Shown one piece after another: positions 36,334-46,608 of a DNA stretch of 64,000 nt. Source of the DNA: Pseudolactococcus chungangensis CAU 28 = DSM 22330 (GTDB taxonomy: Bacteria; Bacillota; Bacilli; Lactobacillales; Streptococcaceae); assembly GCF_002441885.1 (NCBI RefSeq), contig NZ_JXJT01000001.1:185187-249186 (forward strand), in the 5' to 3' direction. Each line of letters opens with the position of its first letter. The first letter of the stretch is position 1. The notes beneath the pieces are model-generated. The model had not been told where the DNA came from. It ran no database searches and saw only the letters and a program-made list of their open reading frames with translations. Both the position numbers and the translations under genes were made by a program.

Positions 36334-36927
36334 ATGGCTAAGAAAACAGGTTTTTTGGTAGGCGCAATCTTAGGAGCTTTGGCTGGTGCAGCAGCAGCAT
36401 TGGCGACAGCACCAAAAGAAGGTAAAAAATTACGTCAAGACGTTAAAGATTTTTATCGAGATTATAAAGAAGATCCTAAAGCTAAATTTGATGAAGTCAA
36501 AGATACAGCAGCTAATTTTTATGATGAAAAATCTGGTCAATTGGTTGATTTTTCAACTGAGAAATATAATGACATCAGAGAAAAATTTGATAATGGCGAC
36601 ATTTCAGCTGAAAAAGCAAAAGATTTTTTAGTCGCAAAAAAAGATGATATTAAAGCTAAAATCGACTCAGGTGAATTGTCAAAAGAAAAAGTACTAGATT
36701 TCCTAGCGCTGACAAAGGAAAAAATTGCTGATAAAGTTAGTGAACTTTCAGCTACAGTTGCTGAACAGACAGAAGAAGTAGAAGACGAGTTTGAATTGGA
36801 ATTAGAGCAAGAAGACTTGGTCAAAAAAGCAGATGAAATTTCTGCCAAAGCAGACAAGTTAGTTTCTAAGACAGCGACTCAGGTTGGTGAAGCTGCAGAT
36901 AAAGTTTCTGACAAATTGGCTGACTAA
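36334..36927 (+). CDS. YtxH-like (gas vesicle protein-like) stress protein
   Basis: This 197-residue protein has a short hydrophobic N-terminus (about residues 6-27, GFLVGAILGALAGAAAALATA) then a long charged helical body rich in Lys, Asp and Glu. It contains an internal repeat of 'DFLxxKKDDIKAKI'-type segments (about 90-125). It belongs to the YtxH family of general-stress membrane-linked proteins. A likely partner is the DUF948 protein just upstream. It ends at a strong terminator. Confidence 0.8.
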   Translation: MAKKTGFLVGAILGALAGAAAALATAPKEGKKLRQDVKDFYRDYKEDPKAKFDEVKDTAANFYDEKSGQLVDFSTEKYNDIREKFDNGDISAEKAKDFLVAKKDDIKAKIDSGELSKEKVLDFLALTKEKIADKVSELSATVAEQTEEVEDEFELELEQEDLVKKADEISAKADKLVSKTATQVGEAADKVSDKLAD

Positions 36928-36940
36928 AATAAGCTAACAA

Positions 36941-36977
36941 AAAAGAGCTGTCAAAAGATTTTGACAGCTCTTTTTTT
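36941..36977 (+). terminator. Terminator of the YtxH-like gene
   Basis: AAAGAGCTGTCAAAA-gat-TTTTGACAGCTCTTT, a perfect 15-bp stem, followed by T-run. It also works on the opposite strand for the DUF3042 gene. Confidence 0.9.
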
Positions 36978-37047
36978 AATTGGTTAGTTTAATGTAGCCG
37001 AGACGTATCACCCTAACTAGCTCAAAAGCTAGCCAAGTTAATATAAA

Positions 37048-37215
37048 TTAATGTGACACACGTTTACGTGCAGCTTTACGACGATTTTCGTTAATGAATG
37101 CTTCTTTTCTGAGTTCAGGGTCAATGATTGTTTTCTTGACAGCGAAAACGCCTGCAGCAGTTGCAACGAGAGTTCCGATAACGCCAGTAATGATACCTTT
37201 ACTAAATTTCTTCAT
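37048..37215 (-). CDS. DUF3042 family small protein
   Basis: This 55-residue protein has an N-terminal hydrophobic helix (about residues 5-26, FSKGIITGVIGTLVATAAG) followed by a basic tail rich in Arg and Lys (RRKAARKRVSH). It matches DUF3042, a small membrane-associated family found next to miaA in Lactobacillales. It has a very good ribosome binding site (gaggagg, 8 nt from the ATG). The function is unknown. It is divergent from miaA. Confidence 0.85.
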   Translation of the reverse strand: MKKFSKGIITGVIGTLVATAAGVFAVKKTIIDPELRKEAFINENRRKAARKRVSH

Positions 37216-37237
37216 TTGAAAATCCTCCTCAGTTATA

Positions 37238-37246
37238 TGCTATAAT
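37238..37246 (+). promoter_or_regulatory. Extended -10 box of miaA
   Basis: TGC-TATAAT, with the ATG only 18 nt after the -10. The leader would be about 12 nt of A-rich sequence without a Shine-Dalgarno. Confidence 0.55.
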
Positions 37247-37264
37247 TTAATCATAACAAAAAAA

Positions 37265-38176
37265 ATGAAAAAAGTGAAAAATTTGACAAAAAATAAAATT
37301 TTAATCATTGCAGGACCGACAGCAGTAGGTAAAACTGCCTTGTCAATTGATATTGCCAAAAAGTATAACGGCGAGATTATTAATGGCGATAGTCAACAAG
37401 TTTATCAAGAAGTTCATATTGGAACTGCAAAGGCGACAAAAAGTGAACAAGCTGCTGTACGTCACCATTTAATTGATATGCGTGAACTTACAGAATCATT
37501 CAGTGCATATGATTTTGTAAGAAAAGCCAATGTAGCAATTGCCGATATAGTATCACGTGACAAATTACCGATTATTGTGGGTGGTACAGGTTTATACTTG
37601 CAAAGCCTGATAGAAGGTTATCATTTAGGTGGTGCGGGGCATCATGAGGAGATGCGAGCCTTGCGTGAAGGACTAGAGTTATTAACAGATGAACAACTAT
37701 TTGAAAGACTTGATGCACATCAGATTGAGATCCCAGAATTGAATCGTCGTCGTGCAATTAGAGCTTTAGAAATTGCCCAATTTGGTGAGGAGCTAAAAAA
37801 TCAAAAATCAGATTATGATTATCTAATTATCGGGTTAAACACGGAACGCCAAGTTTTGTATGAGCGGATTAATCACCGTGTTGAACTGATGATGGCAGCA
37901 GGACTACTCGATGAGGCTAAAATGCTCTATGAGCACTTTAGAGAGGCACAAGTGGCGCGTGCTATCGGTTATAAGGAATTTTTCCCTTATTTTGATGGAC
38001 AAATCACGTTACAGACTGCGGTTGAGGCTGTTAAGCAAAATTCGAGACGATACAGCAAGCGGCAAATTACTTGGTTCAAAAATCGGATGGCTGTTGATTT
38101 TCAGGATATTTTGGCACCAGATTTTAAAGAACAGGTTGAGCGAAAAATAGAAAGGTTTTTAGATGATAAAAACTGA
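37265..38176 (+). CDS. miaA: tRNA dimethylallyltransferase
   Basis: This 303-residue enzyme prenylates A37 of tRNAs that read UNN codons. It has the P-loop [11 protein letters not shown] (about 18-28), DSQQVY (about 43-48), and [10 protein letters not shown] (about 106-115). The C-terminal region [14 protein letters not shown] (about 262-275) is typical. The ribosome binding site is missing and the leader is very short. hflX starts inside its end, so the two are translated together. Confidence 0.95.
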   Translation: MKKVKNLTKNKILIIAGPTAVGKTALSIDIAKKYNGEIINGDSQQVYQEVHIGTAKATKSEQAAVRHHLIDMRELTESFSAYDFVRKANVAIADIVSRDKLPIIVGGTGLYLQSLIEGYHLGGAGHHEEMRALREGLELLTDEQLFERLDAHQIEIPELNRRRAIRALEIAQFGEELKNQKSDYDYLIIGLNTERQVLYERINHRVELMMAAGLLDEAKMLYEHFREAQVARAIGYKEFFPYFDGQITLQTAVEAVKQNSRRYSKRQITWFKNRMAVDFQDILAPDFKEQVERKIERFLDDKN

Positions 38177-39416
38177 GAAAATGCAAGAAAAAGTTGTCCT
38201 AGTTGGTGTTGAAACATTTGATAATCATCAAACCTTCGAAGCATCTATGACAGAATTAGCTAGTTTAGCAGCGACAGCTGGTGCGGTAGTAACGACAATT
38301 TTCACGCAAAAGAAAGAACGACTAGACGGGAAATACTTAGTCGGAATTGGCAAATTGCAAGAAATCAAAGATAACTTAGAAGCTGATGAAGCCGACATGG
38401 TCATTTTTAATGAAAAATTGACACCGCGACAAAATGTAAATCTAGAAGGCTTTCTAGGTGTTAAAGTTATCGATAGGATGCAGTTGATTTTAGATATTTT
38501 TGCCCTTAGAGCGAGGTCGCACGTCGGCATGCTACAGGTTGAATTGGCACAGTTGAAATATTTGCTGCCACGTTTGTCGGGAAGTAAGGGATTAGAACTC
38601 AGTCGTCAAGCGGGTGGTATTGGCTCGCGCGGTGCAGGTGAAAGTCAATTAGAAACAGACCGCAGACATATTCGTCACCGCCTTGAAATCATTGAAGCAC
38701 AGCTTAAAAAGGCTGAGAAAGTCCAAGAAAATAGCCGTCAAAAACGCAATCAATCAAATGTCTTTAAATTGGGATTAATTGGCTATACCAATGCAGGAAA
38801 ATCCTCAGTCTTTAATGCCTTAACGCAAAAAATTCAGTATGAACAAGATGAATTATTTGCGACTTTGGATGCAACGACCAAGGACTTTTCACTACAAGAT
38901 GAATTTACAGTCACATTGACCGATACGGTTGGGTTTATTCAGGATTTACCGACGGAGCTAGTGCAGGCCTTTAAATCGACACTTGAGGAGTCGAAAAATG
39001 TGGATTTATTGCTACATGTGATTGATGCGTCAGATGCCAATCATAAGATTCATGAGGATGTTGTTGAGAGCATCATGAAAGATTTGGAAATGTCAGATAT
39101 TCCGGTTTTGACTGTTTATAATAAATTGGATTTGGCGGATGATTTTGCGCCAACTATTTTGCCGAATGTTCAGATTTCAATTAAATCAGAAGCGGGAGTT
39201 CAGCAACTGCGACAGGCTATTATTGCTAAAATTAAGGAACTGTTTGTACCTTTTGAACTGACGTTACCTTATGAGGCAGCGTATCAATTACCAATACTTA
39301 GAAAAATTGCTTTAATTGATACGGTTGTTGCAGAAGATGAGACTGAGACTTACTATGTGTCAGGTAGTATTTCTGAGCGAGAAAAATGGAGGTTAACAGA
39401 AGATGGATTATGTTGA
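38163..39416 (+). CDS. hflX: GTPase HflX
   Basis: This 417-residue ribosome-associated GTPase splits stalled 70S particles. An N-terminal HflX domain (about 1-185, with the Gly-rich linker [13 protein letters not shown] at about 144-156) is followed by a G domain. Walker A is GYTNAGKSS (about 208-216), with the DTVGF motif (about 257-261) and NKLD (about 323-326). The ATG at 38163 fits the aaagg upstream and overlaps miaA by 14 nt. It overlaps the next gene too. Confidence 0.93.
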   Translation: MIKTEKMQEKVVLVGVETFDNHQTFEASMTELASLAATAGAVVTTIFTQKKERLDGKYLVGIGKLQEIKDNLEADEADMVIFNEKLTPRQNVNLEGFLGVKVIDRMQLILDIFALRARSHVGMLQVELAQLKYLLPRLSGSKGLELSRQAGGIGSRGAGESQLETDRRHIRHRLEIIEAQLKKAEKVQENSRQKRNQSNVFKLGLIGYTNAGKSSVFNALTQKIQYEQDELFATLDATTKDFSLQDEFTVTLTDTVGFIQDLPTELVQAFKSTLEESKNVDLLLHVIDASDANHKIHEDVVESIMKDLEMSDIPVLTVYNKLDLADDFAPTILPNVQISIKSEAGVQQLRQAIIAKIKELFVPFELTLPYEAAYQLPILRKIALIDTVVAEDETETYYVSGSISEREKWRLTEDGLC

Positions 39417-40077
39417 GTTAGCGATTAAATCAGGCGGTTTTATGGCTATGGATCGCGTCTTGTTAACCAATCGGTTGGCAACTTTAGAAACGGAGCAGGA
39501 GAAGTTAGCTTATATTTGTCCGCCGGCAAGCGTGATTAATGCTTATTTTGCTGAGCTGTATCAAAAACAAGGACCAGGAGTTGCGACAGACTACTTTTTA
39601 GAGTTGTCAACGACCTTTAAGAGTTTTTCAGCGACACCTAGTTTTGACTTAGAAGGTGCGAGTCATGCCCCGACTTTTCGCTTTATTCGTTTGAATTTAT
39701 TGGGTAAATCTTTTGGTTTTGCCTATGAAAATGCTGATGGGCAAGCGATTGTCTTTAGTGAAAATCCTGATGAAGCAATGACAGATGAGCTGTTATTTGA
39801 AATTGCTCAGCTTTTCCCACAGTATATCATTTGTTTAGAGCAAGACCAATTAACGATGGCGACACATGACTTTGGTGAGTTTGATGAGGTGATTGCTCTG
39901 GATGAACTGACAACTAAGTCTGAAAATGAATCATATATTAAAATAACTGCCTTGAATATTGCAGATGGCTTGGCACAGTACGATAAACTGGTAAATCATA
40001 GCATTAGTCAGCGAAAAATGGTACAATTCAGTCATAGAACATTTTCACTTTATATCCAGAAAGTAGGCTTAAAATGA
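39403..40077 (+). CDS. Conserved hypothetical protein downstream of hflX
   Basis: This 224-residue soluble protein overlaps hflX by 14 nt and the next gene by 4 nt. It belongs to a family that streptococcal genomes carry between hflX and rnz, sometimes mislabelled as cystathionine beta-lyase; no PLP-binding motif is visible. It has a two-part alpha/beta look with an Asp/Glu-rich middle. I cannot name a function. Confidence 0.75.
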   Translation: MDYVELAIKSGGFMAMDRVLLTNRLATLETEQEKLAYICPPASVINAYFAELYQKQGPGVATDYFLELSTTFKSFSATPSFDLEGASHAPTFRFIRLNLLGKSFGFAYENADGQAIVFSENPDEAMTDELLFEIAQLFPQYIICLEQDQLTMATHDFGEFDEVIALDELTTKSENESYIKITALNIADGLAQYDKLVNHSISQRKMVQFSHRTFSLYIQKVGLK

Positions 40078-40970
40078 CAGCAGTATTCCTTATTTTTCTA
40101 CTCATCATTATCATTGTGGTTTTGGCGAGTCTTTCGAGCTTGTTTTATGTCGTGAAACAACAAAGCGTTGTTATTATTGAGCGCTTTGGTAAGTTTACGA
40201 CGATTGCAAACTCAGGTTTCCACTTTAAATTACCTTTTGGCATTGACCGAATTGCAGCACGCGTACAACTCCGTTTGCTCCAAAACGATATGAATGTTGA
40301 AACGAAAACACAAGATAATGTTTTCGTCCAAATGACGGTGGCGACGCAGTATCGGGTAAATGAGCAGAACGTGACAGACGCTTATTACAAGCTGATGAAT
40401 CCAGGTGAGCAAATTAAGTCTTACATTGAAGATGCTTTGCGGTCAAGTGTGCCTAAATTGACCTTGGACGAGCTTTTTGAGAAAAAAGATGAAATTGCCC
40501 TCGAAGTGCAACGTCAAGTGGCTGAAGAAATGTCAACTTATGGCTATATCATCGTGAAAACTTTGATTACTAAAGTTGAACCAGACGCTGAAGTGAAACA
40601 ATCGATGAATGAAATCAATGCGGCACAACGGAAACGTGTGGCAGCGCAAGAACTTGCCAATGCGGACAAAATTAAAATCGTGACAGCAGCTCAAGCCGAT
40701 GCTGAAAAAGACCGCCTTCACGGGGTCGGGATTGCTGAGCAACGTAAAGCGATTGTTGACGGTTTAGCACTTTCAATCAAGGAAATGAAAGATACGGGTG
40801 TGGATATTTCAGAAGATCAAATCATGTCGATTCTTTTGACCAACCAATATTTGGATACCTTGAACCAATTTGCTAATAATGGTAATTCGTCAGTTTTCTT
40901 ACCAAGTCAACCTGATGGTATCGAAGATATTCGTACACAAATTTTGACAGCACTACAAGCTAAAGGTTAA
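40074..40970 (+). CDS. SPFH/stomatin-like membrane protein
   Basis: This 298-residue protein has one N-terminal membrane helix (about 4-26) and an SPFH (band 7) domain (about 25-190). The family run QQSVVIIERFGKF is at about 31-43. A coiled-coil region follows (about 190-245), then a tail. SPFH proteins form ring assemblies and organise membrane microdomains. It overlaps the upstream ORF by 4 nt. In other streptococci it is not normally in this run, so it may be inserted here. Confidence 0.88.
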   Translation: MTAVFLIFLLIIIIVVLASLSSLFYVVKQQSVVIIERFGKFTTIANSGFHFKLPFGIDRIAARVQLRLLQNDMNVETKTQDNVFVQMTVATQYRVNEQNVTDAYYKLMNPGEQIKSYIEDALRSSVPKLTLDELFEKKDEIALEVQRQVAEEMSTYGYIIVKTLITKVEPDAEVKQSMNEINAAQRKRVAAQELANADKIKIVTAAQADAEKDRLHGVGIAEQRKAIVDGLALSIKEMKDTGVDISEDQIMSILLTNQYLDTLNQFANNGNSSVFLPSQPDGIEDIRTQILTALQAKG

Positions 40971-41021
40971 TTCTGAAAGCGTAGAAGTATAGTCGCAGTT
41001 TGTCATCAATTGTTAAATTAG

Positions 41022-41052
41022 AAAAACTTCTCCCAAACGGAGAAGTTTTTTT
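41022..41052 (+). terminator. Terminator after the SPFH gene
   Basis: AAACTTCTCC-caaa-CGGAGAAGTTT, followed by T7. Confidence 0.88.
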
Positions 41053-41102
41053 GCCTTTTAGCGAAAAATTTGTTAAACTATAGTAGTTGTCAAACAGAAA
41101 TT

Positions 41103-41174
41103 CCGTCCTTAGTGTAATGGATATCACGTAAGATTCCGGTTCTTGAGATGGGGGTTCGATTCCCTCAGGACGGA
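41103..41174 (+). tRNA. tRNA-Arg (anticodon CCG)
   Basis: The acceptor stem CCGTCCT/AGGACGG is perfect. The anticodon stem TAAGA/TCTTG encloses the loop TTCCGGT, with anticodon CCG reading CGG. The T arm is GGGGG-TTCGATT-CCCTC; the discriminator is A, and CCA is not encoded. It is followed by a T-rich stretch. It lies between the SPFH gene and rnz. Confidence 0.92.
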
Positions 41175-41269
41175 TTTTTTTCTTTTATAAAGGCATCTCT
41201 AGAAATGTTTGCAAAGTGTTAAAGCTATATTTTTAAAGGTGTCATAAGCTTGAAGAGCGAAAGGAAACC

Positions 41270-42211
41270 ATGGAAATACAATTTTTGGGAACGGGCGCTG
41301 GGCAACCAGCCAAGCAACGAAATGTGACCTCAATTGCGCTGAAATTACTTGCTGAGCGTAATGAAATCTGGCTATTTGATTGTGGTGAAGCAACCCAACA
41401 CCAGGTTTTAGAGACGAGTATTCGCCCGCGAAAAATTACTAAAATTTTTATCACGCATATGCATGGCGACCATATTTTTGGGTTGCCTGGTTTTTTGTCT
41501 AGTCGAAGCTTTCAGACATCTTCCTCAGCTGATCAACCGCAAAATTTAGATATTTATGGGCCAGTCGGCATCAAAAACTATGTCATGACCTCTCTCAGAC
41601 TATCAGGCAGTAAACTCAGCTATCGGATTAATTTTCATGAGCTAGACGCCAGTCATGCTGGGAAAATTTACTCAGATGAGACCTTTGAAGTCCACATGGC
41701 GACACTCGACCACACGATTTATTGTATGGGTTACCGCATCGTCGAAAAAGACAAAAAAGGCGAGCTAGATGCACAAGCACTCAAAGCAGCGGGTGTGCCT
41801 TTTGGTCCACTTTTTGGGAAGATAAAAAATGGTCAAGATATTGAAGTCAATGGTGAATTGATTAAAGCAGCAGATTTTATAGGCCCAGATAAAAAAGGCC
41901 GTGTGGTGACGATACTAGGGGACACACGCCAGACAGACCAAGCGATTCGCTTGGCAATCGGTAGTGATGTGCTCGTACATGAAGCGACTTACGAAGCTGG
42001 TGAGGCTAAAGTTGCTAGAAGTCATGGACATTCGACGACAAAACAGGCTGCTGAAGTCGCCAAACAAGCACATGTCAAGCGCTTGTTACTGACACACATC
42101 TCAGCACGTTATGTCGGTCCTTTAGTGACACAGCTTGTTCAAGAGGCAAAACAGACTTTTGAGAATAGTTATGTTGTCAAAGACTTGTATGAAGAAGTGA
42201 TTCAGTCATGA
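41270..42211 (+). CDS. rnz: Ribonuclease Z
   Basis: This 313-residue metallo-beta-lactamase-fold endonuclease cuts 3' trailers from tRNA precursors, which is apt since the tRNA just upstream lacks an encoded CCA. It has [11 protein letters not shown] (about 4-14), the HxHxDH motif as HMHGDH (about 64-69), and the later conserved His (about 268, THISAR). The length (about 310) is that of the short form. It overlaps the SDR gene by 4 nt. Confidence 0.94.
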   Translation: MEIQFLGTGAGQPAKQRNVTSIALKLLAERNEIWLFDCGEATQHQVLETSIRPRKITKIFITHMHGDHIFGLPGFLSSRSFQTSSSADQPQNLDIYGPVGIKNYVMTSLRLSGSKLSYRINFHELDASHAGKIYSDETFEVHMATLDHTIYCMGYRIVEKDKKGELDAQALKAAGVPFGPLFGKIKNGQDIEVNGELIKAADFIGPDKKGRVVTILGDTRQTDQAIRLAIGSDVLVHEATYEAGEAKVARSHGHSTTKQAAEVAKQAHVKRLLLTHISARYVGPLVTQLVQEAKQTFENSYVVKDLYEEVIQS

Positions 42212-42939
42212 AAAATTTATTGATAACAGGTGCGACAGGTGATATTGCGCGCGAAATTGCCAAACAGGTTCAAGGCTATCGCTTAATTTTATTATCACGA
42301 GATGTCAGCAGTCTAACAGATATTTCTGAGTACCTGTATCAAGTTGATATATCGGATGAAGTGGCTGTGATGGCGACATGTCAACATATTTCAGAGCAGT
42401 TTGGTGCGGTTGATGTTCTGATTAACAATGCGGGATATGGTTATTTTAAGCCATTTTTGTCTGACCATACTGATGATGTTCGTCAAATGTTTGACATTAA
42501 TGTCTTAGCTACGATGCGTCTCATACGTGCTTTTCTACCAGATATGATAGCCCAGAAATCGGGTCAGATTATTAACATTGCCTCTATTGCAAGCTACATG
42601 GCGACAGCTAAAACGACCACTTATGCCGCAACGAAGTTTGCTGTTCGTGGCTTTTCAAATGCACTACGTCAAGAAGTCGCTGATGCCAATATTAAGGTGC
42701 TAGTTGTCAATACTGGTCCTGTCTTAACTAAGTTTCATGCCGCAAATCCTGAGTATCTGGAAAAAGTTGGGAAAAATGCGGTGACTGCAACAGTTGTTGC
42801 GAAAAAAATCGTTTATCATCTCGGATCTAATAAGCGAGAATTAAATTTACCTTGGCAGCTAAACTTGGCCCGCATTTTTTCAATGAATTTTCCAAGTCTA
42901 GCAGATAAAATAACTCGGAGGTTTTTTAATCTAAAATGA
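42208..42939 (+). CDS. Short-chain dehydrogenase/reductase
   Basis: This 243-residue NAD(P)-dependent enzyme has the cofactor motif TGATGDIA (about 7-14), the NNAG motif (about 73-76), and the catalytic Ser-Tyr-Lys ([20 protein letters not shown], about 125-147). It lies between rnz and recJ with overlapping ends, a conserved streptococcal arrangement. The substrate is not deducible. Confidence 0.9.
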   Translation: MKNLLITGATGDIAREIAKQVQGYRLILLSRDVSSLTDISEYLYQVDISDEVAVMATCQHISEQFGAVDVLINNAGYGYFKPFLSDHTDDVRQMFDINVLATMRLIRAFLPDMIAQKSGQIINIASIASYMATAKTTTYAATKFAVRGFSNALRQEVADANIKVLVVNTGPVLTKFHAANPEYLEKVGKNAVTATVVAKKIVYHLGSNKRELNLPWQLNLARIFSMNFPSLADKITRRFFNLK

Positions 42940-45161
42940 TTACACCTACCTATGATTGGCAAGTCAATACGGATGAACCGTCAGATGAATTTGTCAAGTT
43001 AGTCAAAAAACAAAAACTAGATGACCTTTCAGCTAGATTGCTCTGGAAACGTCAAATTCGAACAGAAGAAGACTTAACGACTTTTTTAAATCCGTCACTT
43101 GATAATTTGCATGACCCATTCTTATTTTATAGCATGAGCCGAGCGGTTGAACGCATCCGTCAAGCAGTTGCCAATCAAGAAATTATCTTGATTTATGGTG
43201 ACTATGATGCGGATGGCATGACAAGTGCGAGTATTATGAAAACAGCACTAGATGAAATTGGTGCTGAAAGTCTGGTTTATTTACCTAATCGTTTTACCGA
43301 CGGCTATGGCCCAAATTTAGATGTTTATAAGTATTTCATTGAAAATGAAGGGATTGGCCTGATTATTACGGTGGATAATGGTGTTGCCGGTCATGAAGCG
43401 GTAGCTTACGCCCAGGAAAGTGGCTGTGATGTCATCATCACCGACCACCATTCACTACCAGAAACGTTACCGGATGCCTACGCCATTATTCACCCAGAAC
43501 ATCCAGATGGGCATTATCCATTTAAAGACCTAGCAGGCTGTGGCGTGGCTTTTAAGGTCGCCTGTGCGCTCTTGGAATATATCCCATCAGAAATGCTCGA
43601 CTTAGTTGCAATTGGCACGATTGCAGATATGATGTCACTCACAGATGAAAATCGAATTTTAGTCAAATTTGGTTTAGAAATTCTGAAGAATACTGAACGT
43701 GTTGGTCTTGAAGCCTTGCTCAAAGTAGCAGGGATTGAATCAAGCGATATCACTGAAGAAACGATAGGCTTTCAAATTGCGCCAAGACTAAATGCCCTCG
43801 GTCGAATTGACGACCCAAATCCCGCTATCGAATTGTTGACAGGTTGGGATGAAGATGAGACCCGTCAAATTGCCGAAATGATTGACCAGAAAAATGTTGA
43901 GCGTAAAGCGATTGTGGCTGAGATGATGCAAGAGGCTGAAAGTCAGTTGGATGATAGTCCAGTTCAGTTTATTTATCAGACGGGTTGGAATCCTGGCGTG
44001 CTTGGGATTGTCGCAGGACAATTACTTCAAAAAACAGGTAAGCCGATTGTTATGTTGTCAGAAGAAAATGGCATTTTAAAGGGCTCAGCACGCTCAATTC
44101 CTAACTTCAATATATTTGAGGCCTTGACACATCATCGTGATTTATTGCTTGCTTTTGGAGGTCATGCACAAGCAGCAGGTATGACCTTAGAGTTAGCAAA
44201 ATTACCTGAGATTAAGGCTGCTGTCGCTGATTTTATTAAGCAAAACAAAATCGATATGTCTGAGAAAAATACTTTGATTTTGGATGACGAAATTATGCTA
44301 TCTGATGTGACTTTGGAGACGATTAAATCACTATCTCAGCTAGCACCATTCGGTCAGGAAAATCCTAAACCTCAGTTTTTGGTGAGTGACTATCAGGTGA
44401 TTCAAAGTCGTGCAATGGGACAACAAAATGCACATCTTAAATTTAAAATGCAACAAGACAAGACTCAGTTGGAAGCAATTTATTTCGGTCATGGGCAAGA
44501 AACACTTGACTTTGAGCAGACAGCACCAGACCTTGCAGTGACTTTATCAGTCAATACTTGGAACGGCAACACATCTGTTCAGTTAATGATTATAGATGCA
44601 CGAGTTGAAGGCAGCCAATTGCTTGATTTAAGAAATCAGCAAAATCAGACACAAATTCCAGAAAATGCCTTTATTTTCACAAATGAATCGGAAAATCATG
44701 CTATAATGAGTGAGGTTCTGGTGATTGCGGAAACACCTAATGATGCGGATGCCTTAGCGAAGTTAGAAAAAATCGTTGCTGAACATGACTTTACAGCGAT
44801 TTATTTCCAAAATCAAATCAAGCAAGCCTATTATCTAACGGGTGGTGGTACGCGTGACCAGTTTGCTAAGTTTTATAAGACGATTTATCAGTATCCAGAA
44901 TTTGATGTGCGTTATAAACTTAAAAACTTAGCTGAATTTCTGAATATCCCTGACATTTTACTCGTTAAAATGGTTCAGATTTTTGAAGAGTTGGCATTTG
45001 TAACGATTAAAGATGGCCTAATGACTGTCAATCAATCAGCTGCCAAACGTGAGATTTCAGAGAGCGAAATTTATCAAGCACTACAAGAATTAGTCAAAAT
45101 ACAAGCTTTCTTTGCATTATCGCCTGTAAGTGACATTTATCATAAATTGAAAGAGAACTAA
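42936..45161 (+). CDS. recJ: Single-stranded-DNA-specific exonuclease RecJ
   Basis: This 741-residue exonuclease belongs to the DHH superfamily. It has DYDADGMTS (about 82-90), DNGVAGHE (about 147-154) and the DHH motif TDHHSLPE (about 169-176). DHHA1 and OB domains follow, and then a C-terminal region of about 170 residues typical of Gram-positive RecJ. It works in mismatch repair and RecF-pathway repair. It overlaps SDR by 4 nt and precedes apt by 1 nt. Confidence 0.95.
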   Translation: MITPTYDWQVNTDEPSDEFVKLVKKQKLDDLSARLLWKRQIRTEEDLTTFLNPSLDNLHDPFLFYSMSRAVERIRQAVANQEIILIYGDYDADGMTSASIMKTALDEIGAESLVYLPNRFTDGYGPNLDVYKYFIENEGIGLIITVDNGVAGHEAVAYAQESGCDVIITDHHSLPETLPDAYAIIHPEHPDGHYPFKDLAGCGVAFKVACALLEYIPSEMLDLVAIGTIADMMSLTDENRILVKFGLEILKNTERVGLEALLKVAGIESSDITEETIGFQIAPRLNALGRIDDPNPAIELLTGWDEDETRQIAEMIDQKNVERKAIVAEMMQEAESQLDDSPVQFIYQTGWNPGVLGIVAGQLLQKTGKPIVMLSEENGILKGSARSIPNFNIFEALTHHRDLLLAFGGHAQAAGMTLELAKLPEIKAAVADFIKQNKIDMSEKNTLILDDEIMLSDVTLETIKSLSQLAPFGQENPKPQFLVSDYQVIQSRAMGQQNAHLKFKMQQDKTQLEAIYFGHGQETLDFEQTAPDLAVTLSVNTWNGNTSVQLMIIDARVEGSQLLDLRNQQNQTQIPENAFIFTNESENHAIMSEVLVIAETPNDADALAKLEKIVAEHDFTAIYFQNQIKQAYYLTGGGTRDQFAKFYKTIYQYPEFDVRYKLKNLAEFLNIPDILLVKMVQIFEELAFVTIKDGLMTVNQSAAKREISESEIYQALQELVKIQAFFALSPVSDIYHKLKEN

Positions 45162-45162
45162 A

Positions 45163-45675
45163 ATGGATTTAAAAAACTATATTGCAACGATTCCTGATTA
45201 CCCTGAAAAAGGGATTGAATTTCGTGACATCTCGCCTCTAATGGCTGACGGTAATGCTTATAGCTATGCGGTTCGTGAAATTGTGCAATATGCGCAAGAT
45301 AAACAAATCGACATGATTGTAGGACCTGAGGCACGTGGCTTTATCGTTGGTTGTCCAGTTGCTTTTGAATTGGGGGTAGGCTTTGCACCTGTTAGAAAAC
45401 CAGGTAAATTGCCACGTGAAGTGATTGAAGCACAGTACGAAAAAGAGTACGGCTTTGATACTTTAACGATGCATGCAGATGCCATTAAACCAGGACAACG
45501 TGTTCTAATCGTAGATGATTTGTTGGCAACGGGCGGTACAGTTAAAGCAACAATTGAATTGATTGAACAAATGGGTGGAATTGTTGCAGGTTGTGCCTTC
45601 CTTATTGAGCTAGATGACCTCAATGGCCGCGAAAAAATTGGCGATTATGCGTATAAAGTACTCATGCATTACTAA
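45163..45675 (+). CDS. apt: Adenine phosphoribosyltransferase
   Basis: This 170-residue enzyme recycles adenine to AMP with PRPP. The PRPP-binding motif [13 protein letters not shown] (about 112-124) and the purine-side motif VGPEARGFI (about 54-62) are intact. The length is normal. It follows recJ at 1 nt and is probably the last gene of the rnz-SDR-recJ-apt unit. Confidence 0.96.
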   Translation: MDLKNYIATIPDYPEKGIEFRDISPLMADGNAYSYAVREIVQYAQDKQIDMIVGPEARGFIVGCPVAFELGVGFAPVRKPGKLPREVIEAQYEKEYGFDTLTMHADAIKPGQRVLIVDDLLATGGTVKATIELIEQMGGIVAGCAFLIELDDLNGREKIGDYAYKVLMHY

Positions 45676-45688
45676 AAAGATTAATCTT

Positions 45689-45893
45689 ATGGTAAAATAG
45701 TCTTATACTCAATTAACCACGGAAAGAAAATATTTTGGACTATTTTCCGCCACTTCATCGTTGATCGAATTGGAAAAATAGCTCAAAAATTTTGTTTCTT
45801 TTCTGGAGTTAAATGGGCAAGATAAACTAGATAGCTTATCTTAGACATGCTGTCGTGAGGTAACCCTATACTTTGTTTGATGGAGATAATAAA
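45689..45893 (+). promoter_or_regulatory. Promoter and structured leader of rpoE
   Basis: TGG-TAAAAT (45689-45697) is an extended -10, giving a leader of about 190 nt. GAAAATA and TATTTTC (45726-45747) and GATAA...TTATC (about 45820-45842) are possible hairpins. No known riboswitch class was recognised. Confidence 0.4.
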
Positions 45894-46475
45894 TTGAAAA
45901 TTAAAGCATTTGAAAATCAAGATTTGTCAGAACTTTCTATGATTGAAGTCGCACACGCGATGTTGGAAGAAAAAGGCAAGGAAATGGACTTTAACGTCCT
46001 TGTCAACGAAATCCAAGACTATCTTGGCAAATCAGATAGTGAAATTCGCGACCGTCTGTCACGCTTTTATACAGAATTAAATACAGATGGTAGTTTCATC
46101 CCACTTGGTAATAATGTCTGGGCTTTACGTTCATGGTATGCCATTGATGAAATTGATGAAGAAGTTGTAGCGCTTGATGAGTTGGATGACGAAGGCGACC
46201 GTCCTAAGAAAAAACGTAAAAAAGTGAATGCTTTTGCAGTAGATGGCATTGACATTGACTATAGTGATGATGACCCAGAAGATGATGACAATATCACTGA
46301 TGCGGATGCCACTTATGACGATGAAAATCCAGATGACGAAAAAGACGAGGTTGAAGCCTTTGATGTCGAACTTGAAGAAGTTGAGATTGATGATGCCGAA
46401 GTTGATGGTATCGAAGAAGTAGACGATGAAGATGATGAAGATGAAGACGAAGATGACTTAGTCAATAAAAAATAA
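45894..46475 (+). CDS. rpoE: RNA polymerase delta subunit
   Basis: This 193-residue protein has a globular N-terminal HARE-like domain (about 1-95, [20 protein letters not shown] onward) and a disordered C-terminal half that is almost purely Asp and Glu. Delta helps polymerase recycling and promoter selectivity in Firmicutes. The start is TTG at 45894, with a ggag Shine-Dalgarno 8 nt upstream; the longer TTG reading at 45873 contains it. The terminator after it is weak. Confidence 0.93.
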   Translation: MKIKAFENQDLSELSMIEVAHAMLEEKGKEMDFNVLVNEIQDYLGKSDSEIRDRLSRFYTELNTDGSFIPLGNNVWALRSWYAIDEIDEEVVALDELDDEGDRPKKKRKKVNAFAVDGIDIDYSDDDPEDDDNITDADATYDDENPDDEKDEVEAFDVELEEVEIDDAEVDGIEEVDDEDDEDEDEDDLVNKK

Positions 46476-46496
46476 TGGAGAAATCCATATTTTTTA
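46467..46496 (+). terminator. Probable weak terminator of rpoE
   Basis: AAAAAATAATGGA-gaaa-TCCATATTTTTT; the stem core is only TGGA/TCCA, flanked by A- and T-runs. Confidence 0.5.
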
Positions 46497-46526
46497 TTAA
46501 ATTCTTGATTTTCAGGGATTTTCGTG

Positions 46527-46583
46527 TATAATCTAAAATGATAACTCATGACACCTCATCTAGTGAAATCTAGTCAAGTGTGT
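46527..46583 (+). promoter_or_regulatory. -10 box and hairpin in the mltG leader
   Basis: GTGTATAAT (TATAAT at 46527-46532) followed by a long hairpin GACAC...CTAG-tgaaat-CTAG...GTGTC (46549-46583). The hairpin ends 26 nt before the mltG start. Confidence 0.4.
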
Positions 46584-46608
46584 CTTACGAAAGTAGAAGA
46601 TTGTTAAT

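Noticed and set aside
45873..45893. Longer rpoE start (TTG at 45873)
   Set aside because: The Shine-Dalgarno lies inside that extension; TTG at 45894 fits spacing and the family N-terminus.
46313..46549. A minus-strand ORF of 78 residues rich in serine
   Set aside because: It is the mirror of the Asp/Glu-rich tail of rpoE; no ribosome binding site and no independent evidence.
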